Positions 16,815-25,960 of a stretch of 37,629 nt of DNA are shown in pieces. The stretch is from assembly GCA_002733495.1 (NCBI GenBank), contig NVVV01000029.1, positions 1 through 37,629 on the forward strand. Reading direction: 5' to 3'. Source of the stretch: Robiginitomaculum sp. (GTDB taxonomy: Bacteria > Pseudomonadota > Alphaproteobacteria > Caulobacterales > Maricaulaceae). Below the pieces are notes generated by a model. That model was given only the letters and a program-made list of their open reading frames with translations, made no database searches and was not told the DNA's origin. The position numbers and the translations under genes were made by a program. Within the stretch, counting starts at the first letter, position 1. Each line of letters begins with the position of its first letter.

Positions 16815-17948
16815 CTAATCCTCCAGCATCCGTAAAGCGAGCTTTGGGTGCGCCTCGGGCGTGCCCAGCACCCCGGACGCCATCACCCTGCCCGCCAGCC
16901 AGCGGCTATAAACCGCCGCACCGGGGGCCAGCAAATGTTCCTCATCAAACCAGACCGGCCCATCAAGGGCGGCCAGCATCGCCGGGTCCACCGGCGCAAT
17001 GCACACCTGATCGGTCCGGCGCGCGCAAACCGCCTCGATATAGGCACGCTCGTGCGCGTCGATCACGGGGGGGAAATAATAGGCAATGCGGCGCACGCCG
17101 GCTTTTTTCAACATGGCGCGCTGGTTGACGCGAAAATCCTCGCCCCAGGCATAGACATGATCGGATGGTGGCAAAGTCTGGCGCAAGCCCGATTTACGAT
17201 CATGGTCGGTCACCTTGCGGCGCGGCGTATCTTGCGGATCGTATGAGGCCAGCAGAGGGGCATTTTGCAAACGAACACCCTCGTTAAACAAACCAACATT
17301 CAGCCAGTTCAGCGGCACATGCAGGCCCAGCAACATGCCGTTCTTGGCAAAGCTGACCAGGCCATCCGCCGGGCCATTCAGCAGACCGCGCAGGGTCCAG
17401 AGCGTGCCGCGTGGATCAAACTGGCCGATCACCCGTTCAGAGAATTTGGCCACTTCAAAGCCGTAAGTGGGATTGCGATCAAAACGCTCTGAGACTTCTA
17501 AAAACACCGTATCAGGAGCACGGGGCGCGGCGCGCAAAAACTGGCGCAGGCGCAAATCGCGCTCTTGCAGGCTGGCCCCTTGTAAGGCGAAGGTCACCAC
17601 GCGCTGTGCATACCCGCGCGCCTTCAAACGCCGGGTCAGGGCCGCATCATCAATGGCATTTCGTGAATAACTGGCCCCGACAAACAGCACATAAGGCGAT
17701 GGATCATCGGTAATGGTTTGCAGCGCATTGGCGGCAATTTGCGCAAAGGGCCCATCGCGCACGATCTGGGCTTTATTGGCCCCAACGCCGATAAAGGTCG
17801 CCGTCAGGCCCAGGCCCAGCACAAAGGCGGTAAAGGCGCGCGCAGTCTGGCCAAGAGCGCCGCCCCCTTGCGCCTTTGGCGGCCTGCGCAAAACAAAGGC
17901 CGCCAGGACAAGCACCAGCCCCGCTAATATCAGTTTTATGGCGAGCAT
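16815..17948 (-). CDS. SGNH/DltD-like periplasmic partner of the MBOAT acyltransferase
   Basis: The 377-residue protein has two N-terminal hydrophobic segments (about 3-20 and 38-56) and a large periplasmic part. The motif VGASYSRNAID at about 90-100 (Ser93) looks like an SGNH/DltD nucleophile block. FDEEHLLAPGA near 334-344 gives a D335-x-x-H338 motif, the usual C-terminal catalytic pair of this fold. MBOAT acyltransferases normally work with such a protein (AlgJ/AlgX, DltD, PatB) that delivers the acyl group to the acceptor. It begins with ATG 17948, divergent from the TPR array, with a repeat-containing 244-base gap between. Confidence 0.75.
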   Translation of the reverse strand: MLAIKLILAGLVLVLAAFVLRRPPKAQGGGALGQTARAFTAFVLGLGLTATFIGVGANKAQIVRDGPFAQIAANALQTITDDPSPYVLFVGASYSRNAIDDAALTRRLKARGYAQRVVTFALQGASLQERDLRLRQFLRAAPRAPDTVFLEVSERFDRNPTYGFEVAKFSERVIGQFDPRGTLWTLRGLLNGPADGLVSFAKNGMLLGLHVPLNWLNVGLFNEGVRLQNAPLLASYDPQDTPRRKVTDHDRKSGLRQTLPPSDHVYAWGEDFRVNQRAMLKKAGVRRIAYYFPPVIDAHERAYIEAVCARRTDQVCIAPVDPAMLAALDGPVWFDEEHLLAPGAAVYSRWLAGRVMASGVLGTPEAHPKLALRMLED

Positions 17949-18019
17949 GTTATCCCCACTCTTTCACCCTAGGGAAGATTGCCAGAAAATGTCTTATATT
18001 TGGTTACGACCATCACCGT

Positions 18020-18102
18020 GTCATTACCCGACTGGTTCGGGTAATCCAGAAAACGAAAAATTAGAAAAGAACTGGATTACCGGGACAAGCCCGATAATGA
18101 CA
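18020..18102. repeat. REP-like palindrome doublet between the acyltransferase operon and the TPR array
   Basis: Hairpin one has arms ATTACCCG / CGGGTAAT (18023-18045). Hairpin two has arms ATTACCGGG / CCCGATAAT with one mismatch (18076-18098). The outer flanks are GTC and GAC and the inner flanks are CCAG and CTGG, so the doublet is a larger inverted repeat. It lies in the divergent gap 17949-18192, which must also hold both promoters. Confidence 0.85.
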
Positions 18103-18192
18103 TAGCGTAACAACCCGCCCAGCCTGCGCTTGCATGTTTGTCATACAATACGGTAAAAGGTGGTGCGCCAACGTGCGCGGGGGCGACTTTAC

Positions 18193-20256
18193 ATGAATAG
18201 ACTTTTATCCGAATTGCGCCGGCGCAATATCTTCCGGGTGGCCGGGGTGTATGCCGTTGTGGGCTGGATATTGGCGCAGGCTGCAGGTGTTCTGGAAAGC
18301 TCCATCGGTTTGCCCTCTTGGTTTGACGGGTTTGTTGTTGCCACACTGCTTATCGGCTTTCCCATCGCCATGCTGCTGGCCTGGGCGTTTGAGATGACGC
18401 CGGAGGGCGTAAAACGCACCGAAGCCGTAGGCGAAGACGAAAGCGTTACCGCCAAAACCGGGCGGGCGCTTGATTATGTGATTGTTGCCGGGCTGGTGCT
18501 GGTTGCGGTGCTGGTTGTTGGTGACCGATTGATGCCCGGTGCAGTGGCACCAGATGCTGACAGCGAGGCACCGATCATCCGTGCCAGCGATATTAATAAC
18601 AAGTCCGTGGCGGTGCTGCCCTTTGAGAACCGTAGCGAGAATGCCAGTGACGCTTTTTTTGCTGATGGTGTTCAAGATGGTCTGTTGACCCGGCTTTCCA
18701 AAATATCGGCGCTGGACGTGATCTCGCGCACCTCGGTGATGGGCTATCGCGATACAGACAAGAGAATCCCTGAAATTGCCAAAGAACTGGGGGTCGCGGT
18801 TATTCTGGAAGGCGCGGTGCAGCGCGCGGGTAAACGCGTGCGCATCACCGTACAGCTGATTGACGGGGCGACCGACAAGCATTTATGGGCGCAGGATTAT
18901 GACCGCGAACTGACCACAGATAACCTTTTTGAAATTCAGGCAGAGATCACCCGCATCATTGCTCGCGCCCTTGAGGCGGTACTGACCGGAACCGATGAGA
19001 AGGTGCTGGAGGATGCGCCGATCACGCAAAGCCTTGCCGCCTATGATGCCTATGTGCGTGCCAAGCTGTTGGCCAATGCGGCGGAAAGTCTCGATGACTT
19101 AAACGCAGCCATCAAGGGTTTCGATGCGGCCATTGAGATCGATCCGGATTTTGCCGCGGCCTATGCCGGCAAAGCTAATGCCCAGTTGGACAAATATTGG
19201 AGTTTTACCCATAACCGTGATCTGGTATCGCAGGCCAAACAATCGCTGCAACGCGCCAAGATACTGGCCCCCAACGCGTTTGAGACCCTGATCGCAGAGG
19301 GCTATTACCAGTATTATGGTTTGCTTGATTATAGCCGGGCCAATGCCATTTTTGATCGGGCGCTTGTTATTGCGCCCGGTAATGCCGATGCCTGGGCAGG
19401 CAAGGGCTTTGTGGCCCGGCGCATGGGCCGCTTTGATGCAGCGCTGGCGGCACTAGAACGCGCCCTGCGACTTGATCCGAAGAACTTTTGGAGCAGTTCT
19501 GAACTGGCCCAAACCTATGCGTACTTTGGCCGGTTTGACGAAGGACATCGGATGATGGCCCTCGCTATCGCCAACAACCCTCGATCACTCTGGGTGGTAA
19601 CAACAAACGCAGCTAGCTGGAGCAAGGAAGGCAAGACGGAACAGGCCTGGCAAGCCAGCATTATGCCGATCGACAAACTGGATCCGGAGTATTTTTATTG
19701 GCGGGCCTGGCATGCGGTAAATACCCGCAAGGCGACCCGCATTCATGATGCCCTTGATACTTGGCCCAAGGCTTATCGCCAGACGGAATCTTCTCCTGAG
19801 CTTTTTGCTCTGGCAAAAGCGCGGGCACTGATGGTGCTGGGCCGTGATGATGAAGCACAGAAGCTGTTGGGTGAAATCAAGGCACGCCTTGATGCCATGG
19901 CCGACCCTTATCCCGCTGGCTGGGCGGCAAGTGCCCTATACTATCCAGTGGAGCTTCCCGGCCTGATGGGCGATTTAGAGGGTGTGCGGGCAGCAGTTTT
20001 GGACTTTGAAGCTAACGTCAAACCCGATGCCTGGGCCGAGAGAGTTTATTTTGAGACCATCGCCCGCGCGTATGCCAATGCCGGGGATGGTGCCTCGGCA
20101 TTTGATTATATGGAAAAACTGGCCAAACGATTTGGGCCATCGGCTTACCTGCAATTCTCCATCTTGCCCGCCTTTGACATTTTACGCGACCAGCCGCGCT
20201 ATCAGGCGCTAAAAACCAGCTATGAAATCTGGGCGGAAAATAACCCTCATGAATAA
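18193..20256 (+). CDS. TPR array paralog 1: membrane TolB/FlgO-like domain plus TPR protein
   Basis: The 687-residue protein starts MNRLLSELRRRNIFRVAGVY and has three predicted membrane helices (about 18-36, 45-65, 92-110), with a GFPIAMLLAWAFEMTPEGVK signature. A TolB/FlgO-like domain follows at about 135-265 (SVAVLPFENRS, VILEGAVQRAGKRVRITVQL, AQDYDRE). From about 280 there are TPR-like helical repeats, for example AFETLIAEGYYQYY and FDAALAALERALRLDP. Positive-inside topology puts the TolB and TPR parts in the periplasm. Its linker has no palindromic element and it lacks the C-terminal CxxxVG motif of later paralogs. It is the longest member. The frame could open at 18160, but ATG 18193 matches every paralog. 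It overlaps paralog 2 by eight bases. Confidence 0.88.
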   Translation: MNRLLSELRRRNIFRVAGVYAVVGWILAQAAGVLESSIGLPSWFDGFVVATLLIGFPIAMLLAWAFEMTPEGVKRTEAVGEDESVTAKTGRALDYVIVAGLVLVAVLVVGDRLMPGAVAPDADSEAPIIRASDINNKSVAVLPFENRSENASDAFFADGVQDGLLTRLSKISALDVISRTSVMGYRDTDKRIPEIAKELGVAVILEGAVQRAGKRVRITVQLIDGATDKHLWAQDYDRELTTDNLFEIQAEITRIIARALEAVLTGTDEKVLEDAPITQSLAAYDAYVRAKLLANAAESLDDLNAAIKGFDAAIEIDPDFAAAYAGKANAQLDKYWSFTHNRDLVSQAKQSLQRAKILAPNAFETLIAEGYYQYYGLLDYSRANAIFDRALVIAPGNADAWAGKGFVARRMGRFDAALAALERALRLDPKNFWSSSELAQTYAYFGRFDEGHRMMALAIANNPRSLWVVTTNAASWSKEGKTEQAWQASIMPIDKLDPEYFYWRAWHAVNTRKATRIHDALDTWPKAYRQTESSPELFALAKARALMVLGRDDEAQKLLGEIKARLDAMADPYPAGWAASALYYPVELPGLMGDLEGVRAAVLDFEANVKPDAWAERVYFETIARAYANAGDGASAFDYMEKLAKRFGPSAYLQFSILPAFDILRDQPRYQALKTSYEIWAENNPHE

Positions 20257-22159
20257 GCTGCTGACTGAATTGCGCCGTCGTAATATCTTCCGCGTGGCCG
20301 GGGTGTATGCGGTGGTCGGCTGGATATTGGCGCAGGCATCGGGCGTTTTGGAAAACGCGCTTGGTTTGCCGGACTGGTTCGATACTTTGGTGGTTAGCCT
20401 GCTGCTGATAGGCTTTCCCATTGCGCTCTTGCTCGCATGGGCGTTTGAGATGACCCCGGAAGGGATGAAGCGTACCGAAGCGGTCGCCGAGGACGCAAGC
20501 ATCCGCGCCAAGACCGGACGTAAATTGGACTATGTCATTATTGGAGGGCTGGTACTGGTGGGTGCACTGGTGATCTGGCAAGGGATGCGTGGCTCGACCC
20601 TTCGACAAGCTCAGGGTGAGGGCGCAGAAATTGTTGCAAACACTTCCCCTCATCCTGAGCTTGTCGAAGGATCAGAGCGAACCACAAATGATGTGAACAC
20701 AGATACCATCCCAACCCTTGATCGGTCAAAATCCATCGCCGTTTTGCCGTTTGCGGATTTTTCGCCCAAGAACGATCAGGAATGGTTCTCTGATGGCCTG
20801 ACTGAGGAAATCCTGAATGCGCTAGCGCGCACGCCGGACTTGCTGGTGACTTCGCGCACGTCCTCATTCAAATACAAGAATTCCAATGAGGAAATCCCGG
20901 CGATTGCCAAAGCCCTTGGCGTTGCCCATGTGCTGGAAGGCTCGGTGCGCCGGGGTGGCAATCGCTTGCGGATAACGGCGCAACTGATCCGCGCCTCTGA
21001 TGGCTTTCATCTTTGGTCACAAACCTATGACAGCACCTCGGATGATGTGATCGCCATTCAGGAGGACATGGCGGTTAAAATCGCCACGGCGTTAAAAACC
21101 ATTATGGACCCCAAGGCACTGGCCAACATGACCGGCGCCGGCACCCGCTCGGTTCCCGCCTATGAAGCGTATTTACAAGGCTTGGCACTATTGGGAAAAG
21201 ACACGGCGGTCAAAGCGTCGTACGAAGCCTTCGAGCGTGCGCGCACCCTGGATCCGGCATTTTCCGATGCGCATTTTAAAGCCAGTTTTTACTGGGCGCA
21301 GAACCTGACACCAAGTTCAACCTATGCCCAAGACGTTGATAATATCGATCATAATTACCGCGAGTATTTATTGCGTATTAATGCCGCCATTAACACGTCT
21401 GTAGGAAAACCCCGGCAATTGCTCTACCGTTCCGATATGGCGCTGAACCAGTTTCGCCTGGCCAATGCTGCCCGCGATCTGGAGCACTACCTTAAAGACG
21501 CGCCGCTGGATTTTGGTGCCTGGGCTAGTCTTTCCAGTATTTATTCGTGGCTGGCCGACTATGACGCAGCCCGTGCGGCCAACGTGCGTGCGGAAAAAAT
21601 AACCGATAATACGATTGTGCAACATATCAGTGTTATCATCAATTATGTTTGGTCAAAAGATTTTCAGGTTGCTGCCAACGCCGCCCGGCGCGCTGTGGCA
21701 CAATATCCCAATGATGCAGATATTCTATATCAAGCCCATCGGGCATTGTTGTGGGCCGGTGCGGTGGACGAGGCCCGGGCGCTCACCGCCCGCCTGTATG
21801 ATGGTGAAACTGCAGATGTAGGAAAACTGATCGTTAAAGTGCGTCAATCCTGCGCCGATGGGGACCGCAAAGCCGCGCAAGCAGCAGCAGACAAGATTTT
21901 CGCGATGGGCAATGACGAGGCCAGCACCAAATGGATTGCCCATCAGATGTTGGGGGATCGCCAAGCCGCCAGAGAGGACATCATCCGTTTCGATCGCACC
22001 AGTCCGCCAATCCTGCTGGGCGCATGGCTGTGGTACCCCTATTTTGATGCGCAAGCATACCCGAATTTACGCGAAATATTACGCCGCGAAAACATTGTCC
22101 GTCCGCCAGTAGCAACCATCCCGTTTGCTTGTCCTGCGGAGGAGACTGGCAATGAATAG
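20249..22159 (+). CDS. TPR array paralog 2
   Basis: The 636-residue protein has the same N-terminal unit (MNKLLTELRRRNIFRVAGVY), three membrane helices, a TolB-like domain at about 160-290 (KSIAVLPFADFSPKNDQEWF, HVLEGSVRRGGNRLRITAQL) and a C-terminal TPR-like region. Residues 116-143 of the linker are encoded by a bipartite palindrome and read STLRQAQGEG ... HPELVEGSE. The C-terminus (IPFACPAEETGNE) does not carry the FPPQCKPVG motif. Its final codons contain GGAGGAG, which is also the ribosome site of paralog 3, and the two genes overlap by eight bases. Residues near 76-95 are nearly identical in DNA to paralog 3. Confidence 0.88.
   Translation: MNKLLTELRRRNIFRVAGVYAVVGWILAQASGVLENALGLPDWFDTLVVSLLLIGFPIALLLAWAFEMTPEGMKRTEAVAEDASIRAKTGRKLDYVIIGGLVLVGALVIWQGMRGSTLRQAQGEGAEIVANTSPHPELVEGSERTTNDVNTDTIPTLDRSKSIAVLPFADFSPKNDQEWFSDGLTEEILNALARTPDLLVTSRTSSFKYKNSNEEIPAIAKALGVAHVLEGSVRRGGNRLRITAQLIRASDGFHLWSQTYDSTSDDVIAIQEDMAVKIATALKTIMDPKALANMTGAGTRSVPAYEAYLQGLALLGKDTAVKASYEAFERARTLDPAFSDAHFKASFYWAQNLTPSSTYAQDVDNIDHNYREYLLRINAAINTSVGKPRQLLYRSDMALNQFRLANAARDLEHYLKDAPLDFGAWASLSSIYSWLADYDAARAANVRAEKITDNTIVQHISVIINYVWSKDFQVAANAARRAVAQYPNDADILYQAHRALLWAGAVDEARALTARLYDGETADVGKLIVKVRQSCADGDRKAAQAAADKIFAMGNDEASTKWIAHQMLGDRQAAREDIIRFDRTSPPILLGAWLWYPYFDAQAYPNLREILRRENIVRPPVATIPFACPAEETGNE
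20597..20676. repeat. Bipartite palindrome embedded in frame in paralog 2
   Basis: Arms CCTTCGACAAGCTCAGG (20599-20615) and CCTGAGCTTGTCGAAGG (20654-20670) are perfect 17-base inverted repeats, separated by 38 bases. The wider 25-base arms of paralogs 3 and 8 are kept with two differences. The element is translated in frame between the third membrane helix and the TolB-like domain. Confidence 0.95.
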
Positions 22160-24053
22160 ACTTATATCAGAGCTTCGCCGCCGCAATATCTTCCGGGTTG
22201 CCGGGGTGTATGCTGTCGTTGGCTGGATATTGATGCAGGTTGCGGGCGCGCTGGAAACCTCCCTTAGATTACCTGACTGGTTTGATAGCGCCATCACCGC
22301 CACCTTATTGATCGGCTTTCCCATTGCGCTCTTGCTCGCCTGGGCGTTTGAAATGACCCCGGAGGGAATGAAACGCACCGAAGCGGTCGCCGAGGACGCA
22401 AGCATCCGCGCCAAGACCGGACGTAAATTGGACTATGCCATTGTTGGCGCTCTGGTGCTGCTTGGGGCATTGGTGATCTGGCAGGGCATGCGCGCTCCCA
22501 TCCTTCGACAGGCTCAGGATGAGGCCAATCATGCAACCAACTCCAACCCTCATCCTGAGCCTGTCGAAGGATCAGAGGGATCGCCGCAGGCGATTGTCTC
22601 GAAGGATGCAAACACAAACACAGACGCCGCCTCAATAGCCGTCCTCTCCTTTGTTGATTTATCACCGGGCAAGGATCAGGAGTATTTCTCTGATGGCATG
22701 GCAGAGGAAATCCTGAATGTGCTGGTGCGTGTGGAAGGACTGAAAGTGGCTTCGCGCACTTCAGCTTTCGGATTTAAGGGGCAGGAAGCCCTTGGCATTC
22801 CGGTAATTGCGCAAAAGCTGAATGTACGACATGTTCTGGAAGGCTCTGTCAGAAAATCCGGCAATATGATCCGCATAACGGCACAGTTGATTGACGCGCA
22901 AACTGATCAGCATTTGTGGTCGCAAACCTTTGACCGCACCCTGACGACGGAAAATATATTTGCGATTCAGGACGAAATTGCCAATGAGATTGTCACTCAG
23001 CTGGGCATTATTATTGAAGGTGCGCCACTTGGCGCACCGGTTGTGTCTGTCAAGGCCGACACCCAGAACCTGGACGCCTACGAGCTTTATTTGCAAGCCC
23101 GCGCCCTGTTTAGAAGACGCAACAATATCAGTCTTCCGAACATCATCGAAACATTTGAACAGGTGGTCGCGGCTGACCCCAACTTCGCCCGTGGCTGGGC
23201 CGGACTTGCCGCCGCCTATGGCGTCGCGCCGAGCTGGGATATGTCCGACCGCGAATATATGTCGCTTTCGAACGACGCTGCCCACCGCGCCATCGCACTC
23301 AATCCCGACCTATCCTTGCCTTACGCTGTTCTTGGTAACAATCTCACGGATGTGGCACCGGGCGAATTCGCAGACGCATTCGTCTATTACGCCCAAGCGC
23401 TCAAGCGAGACCCCAAAGACGTCAACGCGCTGCAATGGCGCGGCGAAGATTATATCGCAACAGGGTTTTTCGACGAAGCCGTTGCCGATTTTAAACGCTG
23501 CATGGAAATTGATCCGTATTATTTTCAATGCCCGGTGTGGCAGGCGAGAGCAAAGTTTTATCAAGGCAAAGTGGATGAAGGGTTTACGTTGTATGAGGAT
23601 GCTATTTCAAAGGGCGCGACCGGAGGCGGAGAGTTGGCCTTTGTCGTCGCCTACGCTCATGCCGGAGACGATCGCGCAGTGCGATTTCTATTGGCATCGA
23701 ACTTCCAGAGATTTTCCATACTAAATGGACGCTCCGAACGACTTTACCGGGCGTTGACCGACCCGGCCTTCGATTTTGAACAAGAAGCAAAAGCCTATGA
23801 AATCGAATCGAAAGCCATTCACGGCGACTATGTTTGGGAAGGGGGAGTAATTCCCCTGATTTTCAAAAAGTACCACAGCGCAACAGTCAGTTTCAACTAC
23901 ACGATTTGGTGGGAACGCACCGACCCTGATTTCCTGAAATCGCCCGATCGCAAGCGCCTGATACGTGAGGCCGGCGTTTATGATTATTGGCGCGAAAATG
24001 GTTTCCCGCCGCAGTGCAAATCAGTTGGCAAAGATGATTTTGAGTGTGATTGA
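22152..24053 (+). CDS. TPR array paralog 3
   Basis: The 633-residue protein has the shared N-terminal membrane unit (MNRLISELRRRNIFRVAGVY), a TolB-like domain from about 160 (SIAVLSFVDLSPGKDQEYFS, HVLEGSVRKSGNMIRITAQL) and a TPR region from about 309 (AYELYLQARALF). It ends FPPQCKSVGKDDFECD. It is a mosaic: the first helix matches paralog 6, the loop after helix 2 matches paralog 2, the TolB-like domain matches paralog 8 and the TPR region matches paralog 7. The linker holds a perfect 25-base inverted repeat and a second hairpin. The start is ATG 22152 with GGAGGAG upstream. Confidence 0.88.
   Translation: MNRLISELRRRNIFRVAGVYAVVGWILMQVAGALETSLRLPDWFDSAITATLLIGFPIALLLAWAFEMTPEGMKRTEAVAEDASIRAKTGRKLDYAIVGALVLLGALVIWQGMRAPILRQAQDEANHATNSNPHPEPVEGSEGSPQAIVSKDANTNTDAASIAVLSFVDLSPGKDQEYFSDGMAEEILNVLVRVEGLKVASRTSAFGFKGQEALGIPVIAQKLNVRHVLEGSVRKSGNMIRITAQLIDAQTDQHLWSQTFDRTLTTENIFAIQDEIANEIVTQLGIIIEGAPLGAPVVSVKADTQNLDAYELYLQARALFRRRNNISLPNIIETFEQVVAADPNFARGWAGLAAAYGVAPSWDMSDREYMSLSNDAAHRAIALNPDLSLPYAVLGNNLTDVAPGEFADAFVYYAQALKRDPKDVNALQWRGEDYIATGFFDEAVADFKRCMEIDPYYFQCPVWQARAKFYQGKVDEGFTLYEDAISKGATGGGELAFVVAYAHAGDDRAVRFLLASNFQRFSILNGRSERLYRALTDPAFDFEQEAKAYEIESKAIHGDYVWEGGVIPLIFKKYHSATVSFNYTIWWERTDPDFLKSPDRKRLIREAGVYDYWRENGFPPQCKSVGKDDFECD
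22500..22609. repeat. Perfect 25-bp inverted repeat plus second hairpin, in frame in paralog 3
   Basis: Arms at 22500-22524 and 22548-22572 are exact reverse complements over 25 bases, with core TTCGACAGGCTCAGG and a 23-base spacer. Directly after them is a hairpin ATCGCC-GCA-GGCGAT (22580-22594) ending in GTCTCGAAGGATG, a different repeat type also present in paralog 7. The translated product reads ILRQAQDEA ... HPEPVEGSEGSPQAIVSKD. Confidence 0.96.
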
Positions 24054-24055
24054 TA

Positions 24056-25960
24056 ATGAATAAACTGCTCACCGAACTACGCAGACGCAATATATTCCGG
24101 GTGGCCGGGGTGTATGCGGTGGTGGGCTGGATATTGGCGCAGATCACATCACTGGCGGCCAACAGTTTTGGCGCACCGGACTGGGTCATGAAAATGATCA
24201 TTGTGGCGCTTGCTGTTGGCTTTCCTATCGCCATGCTGTTGGCTTGGGCGTTTGAGATGACACCGGAGGGGATGAAGCGCACCGAGCACATTAGAGACGG
24301 AGACAGTGCCCCCAGCAAAACCGGGCGCAAACTGGATTTGGCTTTACTGGCCATTCTGGTTGTTTTTGGGGGGGTAATTATTTGGCAGTTCACACAGACT
24401 AAATCGTCGATAATTGATACGAATGCGGTTATCGCGCAGGACGATAAATCCATTGCGGTCTTGCCGTTTATTCCGCTGAGCGCCGATGAAAACGATGCCT
24501 ATTTCGGCAAAGGTATCGCCGAAGAGTTGTTAAATGCGTTGACGAAGTTCCCTGAATTGAAAGTCGCCGCGCGCACATCCGCCTTTTCTTTCGGTGGTAA
24601 GGACGTTGATTTGCGCGAGGTTGGAGCGAAACTTGGCGTTGCGCATGTGCTCGAAGGCTCGGTGCGCAGCTCCGGCGATAAAGTGCGGGTAACGGCGCAG
24701 CTAATCCGGGTTTCGGACGGATTTCATCTGTGGTCGGAAACCTATGACCGGAACATGTCAGATATTTTTAAAATGCAAGACGAAATTGTCCGCGAGATTA
24801 ATCGGACTTTGCAAATCCAACTGGGTGTTGGCATCGGTGCCGGACGTGCCGCGGCCAAGCAGGTCGATCCCGTCGCCTACCGACATTACTTGCGCGGTCT
24901 CGATCTTTGGGGCCTGCGCGATGATTATCAAAACCGCAAAGACGCGATCAGGGCATTTCAAATGGTGACCGCACAGGATCCTGATTTCGCTGATGGTTGG
25001 GCCGCCTATGGGGTCTCGCTGTCACATTCTAGTGCTGATGTGTCGGGTATGAACCAACAACAACACGACGCTGCAACGCTAAATGCGCTTAAAGTGGCGT
25101 TAGAACTGGACCCTGAAAATATTCGTGCACTGGCTGGTCTCGGCCTTTACTATACGGTGGTTGAGCTAGACATTGGGCGGGCGATCGTAAACCTTAAGAA
25201 GGCGGTGGAACTCGGACCAAATTCGGCGGAATCACAGTATATATGGAGTTTTGTTCTCGGATTAACCGGCGATTTACTGGAAGTCCGGCAGGCATTTGAT
25301 CAAGCCGTCGCGCTTGATCCGCTTAATAACACGATCAAACGTGTTAACGTGGAATATGTCGCAGCTATGGGGGATTATGCTAAGGTTTTGGTGCTTATTG
25401 AAAATTGCGGTGATTGTGTCGATAGCTCAAAAATTAAAATGGCAGGGGCAAAATATACGGCGGCGCGGCGCGGCGGCTCTGATGATCAGGTTCGCCGCGC
25501 GGCTGCCGAGTTTAATATGCTGCTCAGTCAACAAAAGAAACTCGCCGAAATCACTTACCCGGGACAGGAAGTAAAGCGGCAGCGTGCAATTTCGACACCA
25601 GGCTTCGTCGACATGTTGTTGGGCGGCGACCCCCTCCCGGAACAAGAACTCATTGCACTGAGGGATTTGGGTGTCGACGGGGTAAATTTCGATATGCCTT
25701 TGCTTTTCGCCCAAATCGGGGAGACTGATTATGCGCTCGATTTGCTCGAAAACGTAGTCATATTTGGCACCAGCGAGATATACTGGATTACCCAGCCAAA
25801 AGGGCGCGATGTCTGGCCGGACGCCGTGCGCCGCCATCCGCGCTTTCATGCGTTCTGGCAGAGGCCGGGCATGCCGGAACTGGCAGCCGTGTTACGCACG
25901 AAAGGCAAAACCGCAGGCCTACCCTTGCCGTTGCCATTAGAGCGCGAGGGCAACGAATGA
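24056..25960 (+). CDS. TPR array paralog 4
   Basis: The 634-residue protein has the shared start MNKLLTELRRRNIFRVAGVY and membrane unit, though helix 1 to 2 is more divergent (QITSLAANSFGAPDWVMKMI). The TolB-like domain begins near 130 (KSIAVLPFIPLSADENDAYF, HVLEGSVRSSGDKVRVTAQL), with a TPR region from about 274. The linker is short and has no palindrome. The C-terminus is unusual: TKGKTAGLPLPLPLEREGNE replaces the FPPQCKPVG tail of most members and resembles translated repeat sequence. A TTG six bases earlier is an alternative start. The ATG follows the stop of paralog 3 by two bases, and the gene overlaps paralog 5 by four (ATGA). Confidence 0.88.
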   Translation: MNKLLTELRRRNIFRVAGVYAVVGWILAQITSLAANSFGAPDWVMKMIIVALAVGFPIAMLLAWAFEMTPEGMKRTEHIRDGDSAPSKTGRKLDLALLAILVVFGGVIIWQFTQTKSSIIDTNAVIAQDDKSIAVLPFIPLSADENDAYFGKGIAEELLNALTKFPELKVAARTSAFSFGGKDVDLREVGAKLGVAHVLEGSVRSSGDKVRVTAQLIRVSDGFHLWSETYDRNMSDIFKMQDEIVREINRTLQIQLGVGIGAGRAAAKQVDPVAYRHYLRGLDLWGLRDDYQNRKDAIRAFQMVTAQDPDFADGWAAYGVSLSHSSADVSGMNQQQHDAATLNALKVALELDPENIRALAGLGLYYTVVELDIGRAIVNLKKAVELGPNSAESQYIWSFVLGLTGDLLEVRQAFDQAVALDPLNNTIKRVNVEYVAAMGDYAKVLVLIENCGDCVDSSKIKMAGAKYTAARRGGSDDQVRRAAAEFNMLLSQQKKLAEITYPGQEVKRQRAISTPGFVDMLLGGDPLPEQELIALRDLGVDGVNFDMPLLFAQIGETDYALDLLENVVIFGTSEIYWITQPKGRDVWPDAVRRHPRFHAFWQRPGMPELAAVLRTKGKTAGLPLPLPLEREGNE

